From: Dugong dugon
Taxonomy: Eukaryota; Chordata; Mammalia; Sirenia; Dugongidae
Direction of reading: 5' to 3'
NCBI GenBank assembly: GCA_030035585.1
Contig: CM057464.1
Location: forward strand, 27,545,465 to 27,609,464
DNA: 64,000 nucleotides
Position 1 is the first letter of the stretch, and each line of letters starts with the position of its first letter. The translations under genes and the position numbers were made by a program. Positions 1 through 11,413 of this stretch are shown here, in pieces. Below the pieces are notes generated by a model. It had not been told where the DNA came from. It was given only the letters and a program-made list of their open reading frames with translations, and made no database searches.

Positions 1-70
1 AGGGAGAGTGGAAGGGTTGGACTGGATCCTATAAAGTTCCTTGTAGCTATAAATATCTGTGATTGTAAAC

Positions 71-274
71 CAGGGGCCGATGACCCAGTAAGCAAGGTTA
101 GCACAAGCTTGCTTGTGCTTACTTACTAATCTGTATGAACAATTTCACATCACCATTTCACAGTTTCAAATCTAAGATGTGGTGAAATCCATGTGAATTG
201 TTCACTACAGATTAGGAAGCAAGCACAAGTAAGCCAGTGAGTGCTTAAATTGCGAACTGGGTCATCCACTCCTG
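71..274. mobile_element. Palindromic hAT-like MITE
   Basis: Two arms of roughly 90 bases are inverted copies of each other around a short loop near 165-172. The innermost clear pairing is GATGACCCAGT at 79-89 against ACTGGGTCATC at 256-266, and the similarity extends outward to CAGG ends at 71 and 274. CAGGGG-type ends are typical of hAT elements. The flanking 8-mers (63-70 and 275-282) agree at only 4 of 8 positions, so the duplication is weak. No coding capacity. I do not know the family name. Confidence 0.6.
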
Positions 275-955
275 TCAGGAACTGTACATTTGAAAAGAGG
301 CTTTGATTCTGTAGTAAGGTGCTGTGGGGTTGGGAGAGAGACAGATGCCAGCCACACCCACAAGTAGAATCTCTGATGTGGTTTAAAAAAAAAAAAAAAA
401 AGTGAAATTGTTCACTACAGATGATCTGGCTGGATAATCAATCCGCCCTTGTTTTAAACTTTTATGCATTGCTTTCTCCTCTAGGTCAAATTCTTGTCTG
501 TATAAATTCCTGTTTCTTTTAGATTCCAGCTGTGTTGATTTTTGGGGCTGAGCTAATTTCAAATGCCTCATTCTGGAAGCTCTTGTTTGTGTCTATCCTC
601 CCCAGATCTTTACTTAGCCAAAGTTATGCAAAATGTTTGTCTAGTATAATACAAACTTCCTCAGAATGTGAATGTACTGCTGGCTGGTGTAACACCCTAG
701 ATCCTGTTGTATTTTGTATTATAAAACTGTAGAATAACAATGGTTCTCTTACAACCCACTCTTCTCTCCTTAGCTGTTTTCTGTAAATACACCTGCGCTT
801 TACAAACACGCGGCTCTTTCCATAAACCTTTCTGTAAATTTCCTCTAGAAATTGTAGTATTACGGATTTAGGCTATAAATCTATAAACCTGATATAAATC
901 TGACCCTCATTTATCTGCAAGACTGGCTTAGGTGTTCCTCTTAGGTGTTCTTCTA
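275..955. other. Unassigned sequence with a poly-A run
   Basis: No gene or family recognised. A run of about 17 A lies near 384-400. Just after it, 402-421 repeats a 20-base stretch of the preceding palindromic element (around 201-220) with one extra base, so a second fragment of that family may lie here. Confidence 0.4.
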
Positions 956-1150
956 GCATTCAGTGTATTCATTCATTCAAAAATACGCACCATGCTAGAT
1001 GTTCCGGATATAGTAATGAGCAAGACAGCCGTGGCTCTGCTGTCACTTAGCTCAAGGTCTAGGGATGAAGACAGACATTGAATAAGTAATAGTAGGTATA
1101 TGAGTATTAAGAAGGAGAAATGAAAAATTCTATATACTACAGGATCTTAA

Positions 1151-1332
1151 AGGAGCCCTGGTAGCGCATTGGTTAAGGTGATCGACTGCTAACCGAAAGG
1201 TTGGCAGTTAGAAACCACCAGCAGGTCCTCGGGAGTAAGATGTGGCAGTCTGCTTCCCTAGAGATTTACAGTCTTGGAAACCCTGTGGGATCAATATGAG
1301 TTGGAATCTACTTGACGGCAGTGGGTGGGTAT
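1151..1332 (+). mobile_element. AfroSINE
   Basis: Starts with the family head GGAGCCCTGGTAGCGCA, has A/B-box-like tRNA-derived text, then 'gcagtctgcttccc', 'ttggaaaccctgtggg' and the tail 'cttgacggcagtgggt'. It sits inside antisense L2. Confidence 0.9.
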
Positions 1333-1784
1333 AACAAAGTCCTTAGGGATCAGAGAAGATTTCTAGATGAAGTGACATTTAAGTAGTTAGCCTGGATGGG
1401 ATGGGCAGGGAGAACATTCCAAGCAGAGGGAACAGCTGAAATGAGAAAGTCCATAGAACAGTAGTAGAAAAGCCCTAAGAAGGTCAAGTTGGCCAGAATA
1501 GAGGGAGGGGTGGCCAGAGAGGTATAAAATGAGGCTGAAGAGGTAGCTACAAGTCAGATCAAGATGCATATTATAGGCCATGTAAAAAATGTTGGACTTT
1601 ATCCTCACTGAAATTAGAAAGCATTGACAGTTTAAAGCAGAGAAGAAATATGATCAAATCTGACATTTTAAAAGACCATTTTGGCTGTAATGTGGCAATT
1701 GGGTTGGTGGAGTGGTTGGCAAGAGGAGAGGTATAAAGATGTGGAGCAAAACATTTAACTGTATCCAAAGTAATCTTTCCCCTT

Positions 1785-2376
1785 GTTTCCTGAGAGCTAA
1801 CCTCTAAAACCTTGGAATTGCCCCAGTAATTGAAGTGTCTTTGTTATCTAAGAGACCTCCTGGCCACACCTGAGGGTTTGTGCTAATGAGGTGTGGCCCT
1901 GGCCAGGACATTGGGAACTCTCCCAGCCCTCACCCTCTGTGTTTGTATTCTTTTTTTGCTATAATAAAACTGTAATAATAAATAGAGCACTTTCTGTGAG
2001 TCCTGTGAGTCATTCCAGCCAATTATCAAATTTGAGACAGTCGTAGGAGAGAGCAGGTCAGAAGTGAGGGGGCTGGAGCACTCTCAGTTCACATCCTGAG
2101 GTGGTAGAAGGAAACCCTGAATTTGTAGCCAGCAGATCAGAAGAGAAGGTGTTGTGTAGACTCACTCCCAAGCTTGCGGCTGGCATCTGAAGTCTTGGGT
2201 CTATTTGGCAGTCTGAAGCACGGTGTCCTTTTAACTTGTGAGAGGTGACCTACACCTGGTGGTTAGGGTCAGAGAAAGAAGTACGTGCAGCTGGTATCAG
2301 AAGTGAACAAAGAAGTGAAACAGTGGGGATTTTGAGTTATGTTGATGCTGATTATTATCTTTGTAGAAGGCTAGTT
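1785..2376 (+). repeat. LTR-like segment of an endogenous retrovirus
   Basis: Contains an AATAAA signal near 1963, then 'ctgtgagtcctgtgagtc' and 'gcggctggcatctgaag', a layout seen in mammalian ERV LTRs. Ends are not defined and no duplication was found. The family is not named. Confidence 0.35.
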
Positions 2377-2391
2377 AAGACGTTAACTGCT

Positions 2392-2621
2392 GTGAAGCAG
2401 AGTCTAACGGTGGTTATCAGGGACAGAGGGAAGGGGAAAGAGGGAAATCTATGTTTAGCTAGTATTGAGTTTCTGTATATGGGGATGGAAAATAAGGCAA
2501 TGGATGTTGGTGATGGTTGCATAACAAGATTGATGTAATTAGTTTCATTGAATTGTATATGTGAAAAATGTTGAATTGGCAAATGTTATTTTATCTATAT
2601 TTTTACAACAATGGAAAAAAA
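2392..2621 (+). mobile_element. L1 3' end, heavily 5'-truncated
   Basis: Shows the L1 3'UTR features 'ggtggttatcaggga', 'ggtgatggttgcataaca' and a terminal A-rich tail. It is bounded by a target-site duplication AAGACGTTAACTGCT (2377-2391) and AAGACGTTACTGCT (2622-2635, one base shorter), so both ends of the insertion are defined. Confidence 0.8.
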
Positions 2622-3299
2622 AAGACGTTACTGCTTGGTTCATCAATAAGAGAGGATGAGAGACTTGGAGTAGGGCTATGTATTTACCTAAAGTTGATAG
2701 ACTTTGGTGTTTGTATAATATTAGGGTATGAGGAAGGGTGAAAAGTCAAGGATGGTTCCACAAGGGCCAAGTGGGGAGAGTGCTTCAAAAAGGAGAACGT
2801 TATGAACCGTTTCAAATAGAGTAGGGTGAGGACTGAAACGCCTTGTTTGGATTTAATGGAAGCTATTCCTGACCTTAAGGGACAACACTTTTGGTGGAGT
2901 GATAGTGGCAAAATCTATATTGATTGGATTCAGGAGTGAATGCAAAGTAAGTAAGAGAGAAACAGACAGACAGTAAGCAGACTCAAATCTTCCCACAGTG
3001 AAAGAGTGAAACAGACAGACAGTGGAGACAGACAGTAAGTGGACACAACTCTTCCCAGAAGTTTGGCTGTGAAAGTGAAGAGAAAGAATCATTGCTAGAA
3101 GATAATAATAGTGGATTAGAAAAAGACTATCGTTTTCAGAATGGGAGAGGCTTGAGCATATTTAAATACTGAAGAGAAGGAGCAGGTAGTGGGGAGAGAT
3201 GGAAGAATTAGGAGAGAAAAACACAAGGACCCAAAGTTTCTGAGACAGCTGAAGGAAGACATCTAGAGCCAAGATGGAGAGATTGGTCACTTGTCACAT

Positions 3300-3430
3300 T
3301 TACTGAGGTTTTCTGACTAGACGTCTGTCTTCTCTGCTGGGCTGTGAGCTGGGCTGTATCTTATCTCATTTTATGTTCCTAGCACTTAAATAGGACCTAA
3401 CACCTACTAGGTTCCCTGTAAGTGTTTAGC
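3300..3430 (+). repeat. L2 LINE 3' region, sense
   Basis: Matches the L2 end pattern: 'gtctgtcttctctgctgggctgtgagct', then 'cctagcacttaaataggacc', then 'acctactaggttccctgtaagtgttt'. Short and degraded. Confidence 0.5.
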
Positions 3431-4136
3431 TGAAAGCCTAAGCAAAAGTTTTCTCTTAAGGATAGACTAAATGCCTTGAACATCCTGGGAGTCAGGAGTC
3501 AACCTGAGGTTGTGCTTACTAATCTTAGGCTAGTAACTTTGATCATATCTGATAGGAAGGTCTAAGTTGAAATTAGTCACAATGGAAATAAAGATCAACC
3601 TAATACACACAAGCCAAAAACTATTTAAAAACCAATTCCCTTCCTCTTGGCTTTCTCCCTGGTCCAGCGAGGAAGATGGACAATGGAACAGCTACCCACA
3701 GCAAAAGGAACAATGCTCAGCCCTTTGGAGTTCCTCTCTCAAGTTGGATGTGATGCAACTCATCTGCACAAAAAAACTTAAGGTGACAAAGAGCTTACGT
3801 CTAGCCCTTCCCCAGCCAGTTGCTCTTAAATCTAGAGCAGAAATGGAAATTAATTCAATAAAACGATTATATTAACTTAGAATTTTTCTTCTGGGCTGGC
3901 AAGGATGCCATTAATATTGGGAGGCAAGAATTATCCCATATTTATTTGTTTTCCTGAAATTTCAAAATACTTAAATGTTTGATATTTATGCGAGCTTCTT
4001 CCAGGAATGAGAAAATGCGACTGGATTGGCCTTTCAGTGTTTGTGGGAAGTAAAAATGGGAAATGGAAACAGGATTAAAAGGACGTGTATTATTTGCTTA
4101 TAGAAGCAAACTAGACAATGGTTCTAAGAAAGGAAT
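3431..4136. other. Unassigned sequence
   Basis: No repeat family or gene recognised. An open stretch at 3567-3875 (102 codons) has no recognisable domain or splice context and I do not call it a gene. Confidence 0.4.
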
Positions 4137-4275
4137 ACTCTAAGGATCCATCTGTTGAACAAACATTTATGAAACATTCCCTGTGTCCCTCTAGGCCAAA
4201 CTCTTTGCCAGGTATGGGCAACAAACAAATGAAGACATCACAGTGTTTGTCTTCCAGAGCTCATAATATAGAATG
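4137..4275 (-). repeat. L2 LINE fragment, antisense
   Basis: 'gttgaacaaacatttatgaa ...' followed by 'ttgccaggtatgggcaacaa' and 'ccagagctcataata' follows the antisense order of the L2 3' end. Confidence 0.5.
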
Positions 4276-4746
4276 ATCGTAGACCAAATTCAAGTTTCAG
4301 TGATGCTACTTAGGAAGAGAGTTTTCTACCTTCTAACAAATAGGGCATACACTAAGGGCCTCTTATGGATTGAATTGTGTCCCCCCAGAATATGTGTTGT
4401 AAATCCTAACCCCTGTACTTGCAGTTATTATACTATTTGTGAATGGGTTTTCTTTGTTAAATTAATTAGGCAGTATTAGTGTACGGTGTGTCTTGAGTTA
4501 ATCTCTTTTGAGATATAAAAGGAGCAGATTAAGCAAGCAGAGATGGGGGAAGATAGATAGAGCTCTTTTGCCACATGGAGCACACCAAAGAGCCAAGGAA
4601 CAGAAGCTGAAGAGACAAGGACCTTCCTCCAAAGCTGTCAGAGACAGAAAGCCTTCCCCTAGAGCCAGCACTCTGAATTCAGACTTCTAGCCTCCTAAGC
4701 TGTGACAAAATAAATTTCTGTTTGTTAAAGCCACCCACTTGTGGTA

Positions 4747-5663
4747 CAGGCAGCTTCCAGATTACAAACTAGTTCCATTCCCAAATCTGTCTTTTTTTTT
4801 TTTTTTTCCTTCAAGAGCCTTTATTGCCAGGTCTCTGAGTGGCAGTGCCCACTGGTTAGGTTCATTTGCTCTTTTTAAAATTGTGCTTTAGATGAAAGTT
4901 TACAGCGCAAGTTAGTTTCTCATTCTAAAATTTATACACAAATTGTTTCGTGACATTGGTTGCAACCCTTGCAAGGTGTCAGCACTTTCCCCCTTTCCAC
5001 CCTGGGGTTCCCCGTGCCCATTCATCCAGGTTTCCTGTCTCTTCCTGCCTTCTTGTCTTTGCTTTCGGGAAGGTGTTGCTCATTTGGTTTCGTATACTTG
5101 ATTGATCTAAGAAGAACTTTCCTCATGCATATTATTGTTTGTTTTATCGGCCTGTCTAATCTTTGGCTGAAAGGTGAATTTCGAGAGTGGCTTCAGTTCT
5201 GAGTTAGAAGGGTGTCCAGAGGCTATAGTCTCAGGGGTCCTCCAGTCTCTGACAGACCAGAAAGTCTGATCTTTTCTGTGAATTTGAATTTTGTTCTACC
5301 TCAAGTTTGTCTTTAAGTCCATTTTATATGTAGGTCAGAACAGTTAGGTATGGTTTGTATCTAAAGTCAGTTAGTCAAATGTTTGTCTCAGTACATAGTA
5401 TATGTATAGTGTGCTTTTCTACATAAAAAACTTTTCTGCATAAAAAACATTGAAGAAACACTTCCAAGTACACTAAAATATCTTTAACTTAATAATACAG
5501 TAATAATAATAATAATATTTTGATCATGTCACAAAGTAGTGCCCATTTGTTATTATGAACCATTGTATGTACCCCAAATTTTTAATATAATAGCATTTAT
5601 GGGGGTTGGTTTGTAACTACGGGTTGTATGTAAGTCAGACATTTATAACCCAGGGACTGCCTG
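4747..5663. mobile_element. Tigger-like DNA transposon (MITE) with TA duplication
   Basis: Inverted ends CAGGCAG at 4747 and CTGCCTG at 5657-5663 are flanked by TA (4745-4746 and 5664-5665), as expected of Tc1/mariner/Tigger elements. The interior is AT-rich, non-coding and split by an antisense L1 tail. The element lies inside the LTR. Confidence 0.75.
4791..5304 (-). mobile_element. L1 3'UTR fragment inside the Tigger-like element
   Basis: Begins with a poly-T run (reverse of the poly-A tail), then the afrotherian L1 3'UTR text also seen at 5671, 17270 and 61322. The host sequence is duplicated imperfectly: AAATCTGTCTTT near 4783 and AAGTTTGTCTTT near 5305, 10 of 12 matching. Confidence 0.7.
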
Positions 5664-5670
5664 TATTTTT

Positions 5671-6528
5671 TTTTTTTTTTGGAAGTTTTTTTTTTTTTAT
5701 ATTTTATTGTACTTCAGGTGAAGGCTTACAGAACAAATAGTTTCTCATGAAACAGTAGTACACATGTTGTTTTATGACATTGGTTAACAACCCCACAACA
5801 TATTAACCCTCTAACTTCTCAACTTTTTTTTTTGGGTGAAAATACACATAGACAAAGATATACCATTTCAAAAATTTCTACATACACAGTTCAGTGACAT
5901 TGACTACGCTCTTTCAATTGTGCTGTTATTCTCACTTAAGATGAAGGCTTACAGAACAAAATAGTTTCTCATTTAACAGTTACTACAAATGTTGCCCTAT
6001 GACAATGGTTAACAATCTCACAACACATCAACAATATCCTTACTCAACCTTGGGTTCCCTATCACCAGCTTCCTTGTCCCCTTCTGCCTTCTGGCCCTTG
6101 TCACTGGACTCCTGTACCTCGTTAGTCTCGTTTGGTTTTATGGGGCTGTCCACTCCCAGGCTGAATGGTGAACTTCGGAGGTAACTTCACCACTGAGCTA
6201 AAAGGGTGTCTGGGGGCCATACTCTCAGGGTTTCTCCAGTCTCCTTTAGACCAGTAAATCTGGTCTTTTTTTTGTGAGTTAGAATGATGCCCTACATCCT
6301 TCTCCAGCTCTGTCCAGAACCCTCTGTTGTGATCCTGGTCAGAGCAGTCAGTGGTGGTAGCCGGGCACCATCTAGCTGTACTGGACTCAGTCTGGTGGAG
6401 GCCTTGGTAGCTGTGGACAATTAGTCCTTTGGACTAATCTTTTCCTTGTATCCTGTTCTCTTCATTCTCCCTTGCTCCCGAAGGGATGAGACCAGTGCAG
6501 TATCTTAGATGGCCGCTCATAGGCTTTT
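5671..6528 (-). mobile_element. L1 3'UTR insertion with 19-bp duplication
   Basis: Antisense L1 tail with poly-T at the left. It is bounded by a perfect 19-base duplication, AGGGACTGCCTGTATTTTT, at 5652-5670 and 6529-6547. The duplication includes the right end of the Tigger-like element and the first LTR bases, so this L1 is younger than both. Confidence 0.9.
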
Positions 6529-6580
6529 AGGGACTGCCTGTATTTTTGTCATAGCAGTACTAGATAACTAAGACAGGGCC

Positions 6581-7336
6581 CAACTGCCGATGAGTATAAA
6601 TAATGATTTTTATTAATCAATACAGCATCCTACACATCCCAGTATGGACTTTGATAAAAGCCAGAACAAGATTTAGGATAGGGGCTTAAGTGGAGCCCTC
6701 TGCCTCCCATCCTGGATTTCTGTTTTTGGAATTGCACATTCCAGTGTTCCTGCAAGAGATATGACCAGATGTGGAGAAGGGATTCTGAGTCCACCTACCC
6801 AACCAGTAGCCTAAAAAAGACCCCCCAGCCTGCCCCCTTCACGCACTCCTGGGTGGAATACAGAGTAGAGACTGGTGATGCCATTCAGCACAGTGACCCT
6901 GCCCACTCATGCACTTGGCCCTGTGAATGCCAGGGTCCAGCCATTCAGCTTAGTGATTGCTGCCTCCCCCAACACTCCAGGGAAACACAAGGATACAGGA
7001 GGTAAGTGATTTTCCCTAGTCTTGACATGATAGCAACAGGTTGCAGCCCTGCATGTGGGCAGCAAGACTGAGGATCCTATCCTGGATTTTTTTGAGATGT
7101 TTTTGGATCCTTCCAGAAAATCCTCCTTTTTACTTGAGGAGGTTTTGATCTTTGGAAACAAATAAGATGAGAAAGACCCTGTAATAAGAAAAGAGCAGTG
7201 AAACAAGGAAGTCTGGGCACTGGCAACGTTTAAGTTCAGGCAGAAGAGAAAAACAAAACAAAACAAACAAAAGACAGAGAGAGAGAGGGTGAGCTATGGA
7301 GAACCAAGAAAGAATGTATCTCAAATTCCTAGGTAG
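6581..7336. other. Unassigned sequence
   Basis: No gene or repeat family recognised. A short A/C-rich run and a GAGAGA run lie near 7250-7290. Open stretches on both strands (for example 6769-7005) show no domain. Confidence 0.4.
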
Positions 7337-7347
7337 TAGAGAATTTC

Positions 7348-7545
7348 TGAAAGGAGCTCTGGTGGCGCAGTGGTTAAGTGCTCATCTGCTAATCAAAAGA
7401 TCCAAGGTTCGACCTACCAGCCGTTCGATGGGAGAAAGATGGCAGTCTGCTTCTGTAAAGATTACAACTTCGGAAGCCCTATGGGGCAGTTCTACTTTGT
7501 GCTATTGGATCACTGTGAGTCAGAATTGACTTGACGGCAATGGGT
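7348..7545 (+). mobile_element. AfroSINE with 11-bp duplication
   Basis: Head 'ggagctctggtggcgcagtg' and tail 'ttgacggcaatggg'. Perfect target duplication TAGAGAATTTC at 7337-7347 and 7546-7556. One of the best preserved copies. Confidence 0.95.
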
Positions 7546-7560
7546 TAGAGAATTTCCAAG

Positions 7561-7920
7561 CAGGCTTTGGTGGTTCAGTGGTAGAATTCTCATCCTTCAT
7601 GTGGGAGACCTGGGTTCGAGTCCCAGCCGATAACACCTCATGCACAGCCACCACCTGTCTGTCAGTGGAGACTCACATGTTGCTATGATGATGAACAGGT
7701 TCCAACAGAGCTTCCAAACTAAGATGGACTAGGAAGAAAGACTGGCGATCTACCTCTGAAAATCAGCCAATGAAAACCCTATGGGTCACCAAGGAACACT
7801 GTCTGATTCAAAACCGATCATGTGGATGGCGCAGGACTGGGCAACATTTTATCCTGTTGTGTTTGGGGTCATCATGAGTGTGGGACCAACTTGAAGGCAG
7901 CTAACAGCAACAACAGGGGG
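7561..7920 (+). mobile_element. tRNA-Gly-derived SINE with an RTE-type 3' tail
   Basis: The first ~70 bases resemble tRNA-Gly: 'tggtggttcagtggtagaat' covers the A box and 'gggttcgagtcccagcc' the B box and T arm. The 3' part ('ggatggcgcaggactgggca ... ttctgttgt ... ggtcatcatgag ... aacagcaacaac') matches the last ~90 bases of the RTE LINE ending at 11413. This is the usual design of a SINE mobilised by an RTE partner. Weak flanking similarity (TTTCCAAG versus TTTCCAGA). Confidence 0.8.
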
Positions 7921-8339
7921 TTTCCAGAAAGAGGCAGGCAACAGTACTGAGTGTAATATGGAGCACGGAGAGCCAATAAGATAAGGACTGACAAATACTC
8001 GCTGCAATGCCCAACATGGAAGTTCCATATTTGTGAAGGCAGTTGTGGTGGATTGGTAGGGCAGAAGTCAAGTTGCCACAGGACAGTGTTTAGAGCCTAG
8101 AGAACAAGTATGTGGGTCATGGGAGAATAAAAATCTTCTCCCAGAGAAGGTTGGAGGGCTTCTGTGGGAGCTGGAGCTTTCTGTTCTAGGGGACATTCTT
8201 CAAAGAGTTTGAGGCTGAGAAGATTAGGATACATGGAATTGATTTTCTGAGGCCCCAGTTGGAAAGTGTATATTTTGAGTCTTTGCAAGTGGAAGGAGGT
8301 CTTTATTTTATAGCAAAGCTTGAATGGCTGTTGGCTTTA
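7921..8339. other. Unassigned sequence
   Basis: No gene or repeat family recognised. Confidence 0.4.
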
Positions 8340-8463
8340 AAATTCTAGGATCAGAAATTGTCTCCTTCAGAATTCTGTAAGCATTCCTCCATTGTCATCT
8401 TCCAGTTTTTAGTTTGCAGATGAAAGGACCAGTGTCAGCATGTTTCTTTTCCCTTGCCAAGTA

Positions 8464-8773
8464 CAGGTAGTCCCTGACTGAAGGCATATTCAATTTATGA
8501 CGAACTGCACTTAAACGACCATCTTTTTTTTTTTTAAACATTTTATTGTTAGTAATATGTACTACATACAATGTTGCAGCATGTAATCTGCTGACGTTAT
8601 CCTTAGATGTTGACTTACAAATGTTCAAAGGTTGGACTTATGAAGATATTGATACTAAAAGGCAATAATAATGAAAAACAAGCAAAAAAAGAGCTATTAG
8701 ACTTAACATCAGAACTGACTTATGACCAAGTCATGAGAATAGAACCCCACCATTGTAAGTTGGGCACTACCTG
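8464..8773. mobile_element. Tigger-like MITE, 310 bp
   Basis: Inverted ends: CAGGTAGTCCCTGACT at 8464-8479 and AGTTGGGCACTACCTG at 8758-8773. TA dinucleotides flank both ends (8462-8463, 8774-8775). AT-rich, no open frame. Ends are related to, but not the same as, the element at 4747. Confidence 0.8.
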
Positions 8774-8876
8774 TACTTGTTTTGTTTTTTTGCCAGTAGG
8801 GGAGTAGGGAGTGGTCTGGAAGCTTGTAGGTTTTCTGTTTTATATTTGTTGTGTATAATTTTCACCAGATTATCTA

Positions 8877-9078
8877 TAAAAAACCAGTTACCAACAAGTC
8901 CAACTCATGGTGACCTCATGTGTGTCAGAGTAGAAATGTGTTCCATACTGTTTTCAATGTTTGATTTTTTGGAAGTAGAGTGCCAAGCCTTTCTTCCAAG
9001 GGGCCTCTCGGTGAACTTGAACTTCCAACCTTTTGGTTAGCAGCTGAGCTTGTTAACTCTTTATACCACCCATGAACT
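8877..9078 (-). mobile_element. AfroSINE, antisense
   Basis: Reads on the minus strand with the head complement 'cttgttaactctttataccacc' at the right. Perfect 12-bp duplication CCAGATTATCTA at 8865-8876 and 9079-9090. Confidence 0.9.
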
Positions 9079-9114
9079 CCAGATTATCTACAGTATGTCT
9101 TTTCAGAATTTTAC

Positions 9115-11413
9115 AAGACCAATGACTTCTTCATTGCAAATACCTTTTTTCAACAACATAAACGGCAGCTATACACGTGGACCTCTGAAGATGCAATACA
9201 CAAGAATCAAATTGACTACATCTGTGGAAAGAGACGATGGAAAAGCTCAATATCATCAGTCAGAACAAGGCCAGGGGCCGACTGTGGAACAGACCATCAA
9301 TTGCTCATATGCAAGTTCAAGTTGAAGATGAATAAAAATAGAACAGGTCTACGTGAGCGAAAGTACGACACTGAGTATGTCTCACCTGAATTTAGAGAGC
9401 ATCTCAAGAATAGATATGATGCATTGAACACTAATGACCAGAGACCAGACGAGTTGTGGAATGACTTCAAGGACATCATATGTGAAGGAAGAAAGAAGTC
9501 ATTAAAAAGACAGGAAAGAAAGAAAAGACCAAAATGGATGTCAGATCAGAGGAGACTTTGAAAGTTGCTCTCGAACGTCAAGTAGCTAAAGTGAAAGGAA
9601 GAAATGATGAAGTAAAAGAGCTGAACAGAAGATTTCAAAGGGTGGCTTAAGAAGAAAAAATAAAGTATTACAATGACATGTGCAAAGACCTGGAGTTAGA
9701 AAACCAAAAGGGAAGAACATGCTTGGCATTACTCAAGCTGAAAGAACTGAAGAAAAAATTCAAGCCTCGAGTTGCAGTGTTGAAGGACTCTGTGGAGGAA
9801 AATATTTAACGACGCAGGAAGCAGCAAACGAAGATGGAAGGAATACACAGTCACTGTACCGGAAAGAATTGGTCAAGGTTCAACCATTTCAGGAGGTAGC
9901 ATATGATCAGGAACTGATGATACTGAAGGAAGAGACCTAAGCTTCACTGAAGGCACTGGAGAAAAACAAGACTCCAGGAATTGACGTAATACCAATTAAG
10001 ATGTTTGAACAAACGAATGCAGCACTAGAAGTGCTCACTCGTCTATGCCAAGAAATTTGGAAGACAGACGCCTGGCCAACCGACTGGAAGAGGTCTATAT
10101 TTATGCCTATTCCCAAGAAAGGTGATCCAACCAAATGCAGAAATTATCGAACAATATCATTAATATCATAGGCCAGTAAAATTTTGCTGGAGATCATTCA
10201 AAAATGGTTAGAGTAGTACATGGACAAGGAACTGCCAGAAATTCAAGCTGGATTCCGAAGAGGACGTAGAACGAGGGATATCATTGCTGATGGCAGAGAA
10301 TACCAGAAAGATGTTTACCTGTGTTTTACTGACTATGCAAAGGCATTCAACTCTGTGGATCATAACAAATTATGGATAACATTGCAAAGAATGGGAATTT
10401 CAGAGCACTTAATTGTGTTCATGAGGAACCTGTACAGAGATCAAGAGGTGGTTGTTCAAACAGAACAAGGGGATACTGTGTGGTTTAAAATCAGGAAAGG
10501 TGTGCATCAGTCTCATATCCTTTCACCATACTTATTCCATCTGTATGCTGAGCAAATAATCAGAGAAACTGGACTATATTAAGAAGAATGGGGCATTAGG
10601 ATTGGAGGGAGACTCATTAACAACCTGTGTTATGCAGATGACACAACCTTGCTTGGTGAAAGTGAAGAGGACTTGAAGCACTTACTGATGAAGATCAAAG
10701 TCTACAGCCTTCAGTATGGAATACACCTCAACATAAAAAAAAACAAAAATCCTCACAACTGGATCAAAAAGCAACATCATGATAAATGGGGAAAAGAGTG
10801 AAGTTGTCAAGGATTTCATTTCACTTGTATCTACAATCAACACCCATGGAAGCAGCAATCAAGAAATCAAAGAACACATTGCATTGGGCAAATCTGCTGC
10901 AAAAGACCTCTTTAAAGTGTTAAAAAGCAAAGATGTCACATTGAAGACTAAGGTGCGCCTGACCCAAGCCATGGTGTTTTCAATTGCCTCATATGCATGC
11001 AAAAGCTGGACAGTGAATAAGGAAGATAAAAGAAGAATTGAAGCCTTTGAATTATGGTGTCAGTGAAGAATATTGAATATACCACGGACTGCCAAAAGAA
11101 TGAACAAATCTGTCTCAGAGTAAGTACAGCCAGAATGCTCCTTAGAAGTAAGGATGGTGAGACTACGTCTCACATACTCTGGACATGTTATCAGGAGGAA
11201 TCAGTCCCTGGAGAAGGACATCATGCTTGGTAAAGTAGAGGATCATCAAAAAAGGGGAAGGCCTTCAATGAGATGGAATGACACAGTGGCTGCCACAATG
11301 GGCTCAAGCATAACAATGATTGTGAGGATGGCGCAGGACTAGGCAGCATTTTGTTCTGTTGTACGTAGGGTCACTATGAGTGGGAACTGACTAGATGTCA
11401 CCTAACAACAATA
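9115..11413 (+). mobile_element. RTE (BovB-like) LINE, 5'-truncated, with broken ORF
   Basis: The left end encodes the last part of an APE-type endonuclease, with the conserved G-T-D-H at about 9286-9297. The reverse transcriptase follows in broken frames. Motif A (F-T-D-Y-A-K-A-F) is near 10329-10352, a B-type region is near 10500-10560, and catalytic Y-A-D-D is at 10631-10642. The RTE C-terminal region runs to about 11340. The 3' end is 'gatggcgcaggact ... tcacctaacaacaataac', the tail shared with the SINE at 7561. Stops and frameshifts make it inactive. It is about 2.3 kb of an element that is usually longer. Confidence 0.9.

Larger units (their letters stand above)
956..3290 (-). repeat. 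L2 LINE, antisense, interrupted
   Basis: Read on the minus strand this is an ancient L2. The 3' tail lies at the left (ATTCATTCATTCA near 969). Next come the 'aggcagagggaacagc' and 'ggccatgtaaaaaatgttggactttat' regions (1420-1640, compared with remembered L2 consensus). The body resumes at about 2640-3290. It is split by an AfroSINE (1151-1332), an LTR-like segment (about 1785-2376) and an L1 tail (2392-2621). No open frame survives. Confidence 0.5.
4361..6575 (+). mobile_element. MaLR-like solo LTR split by nested insertions
   Basis: The LTR begins TCTTATGGATTGAATTGTGT and carries an AATAAA site near 4712. It stops at 'cttgtggta' (4746) and resumes at 6548 as 'gtcatagcag ... actaagaca'. A perfect 5-bp duplication GGGCC at 4356-4360 and 6576-6580 shows that the two halves are one insertion of ERVL/MaLR type. 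Everything from 4747 to 6547 was added later. Confidence 0.85.

Noticed and set aside
7561-7635. Possible tRNA-Gly gene
   Set aside because: The acceptor stem is not complementary and the sequence runs straight into a SINE body with an RTE tail, so it is a tRNA-derived repeat.
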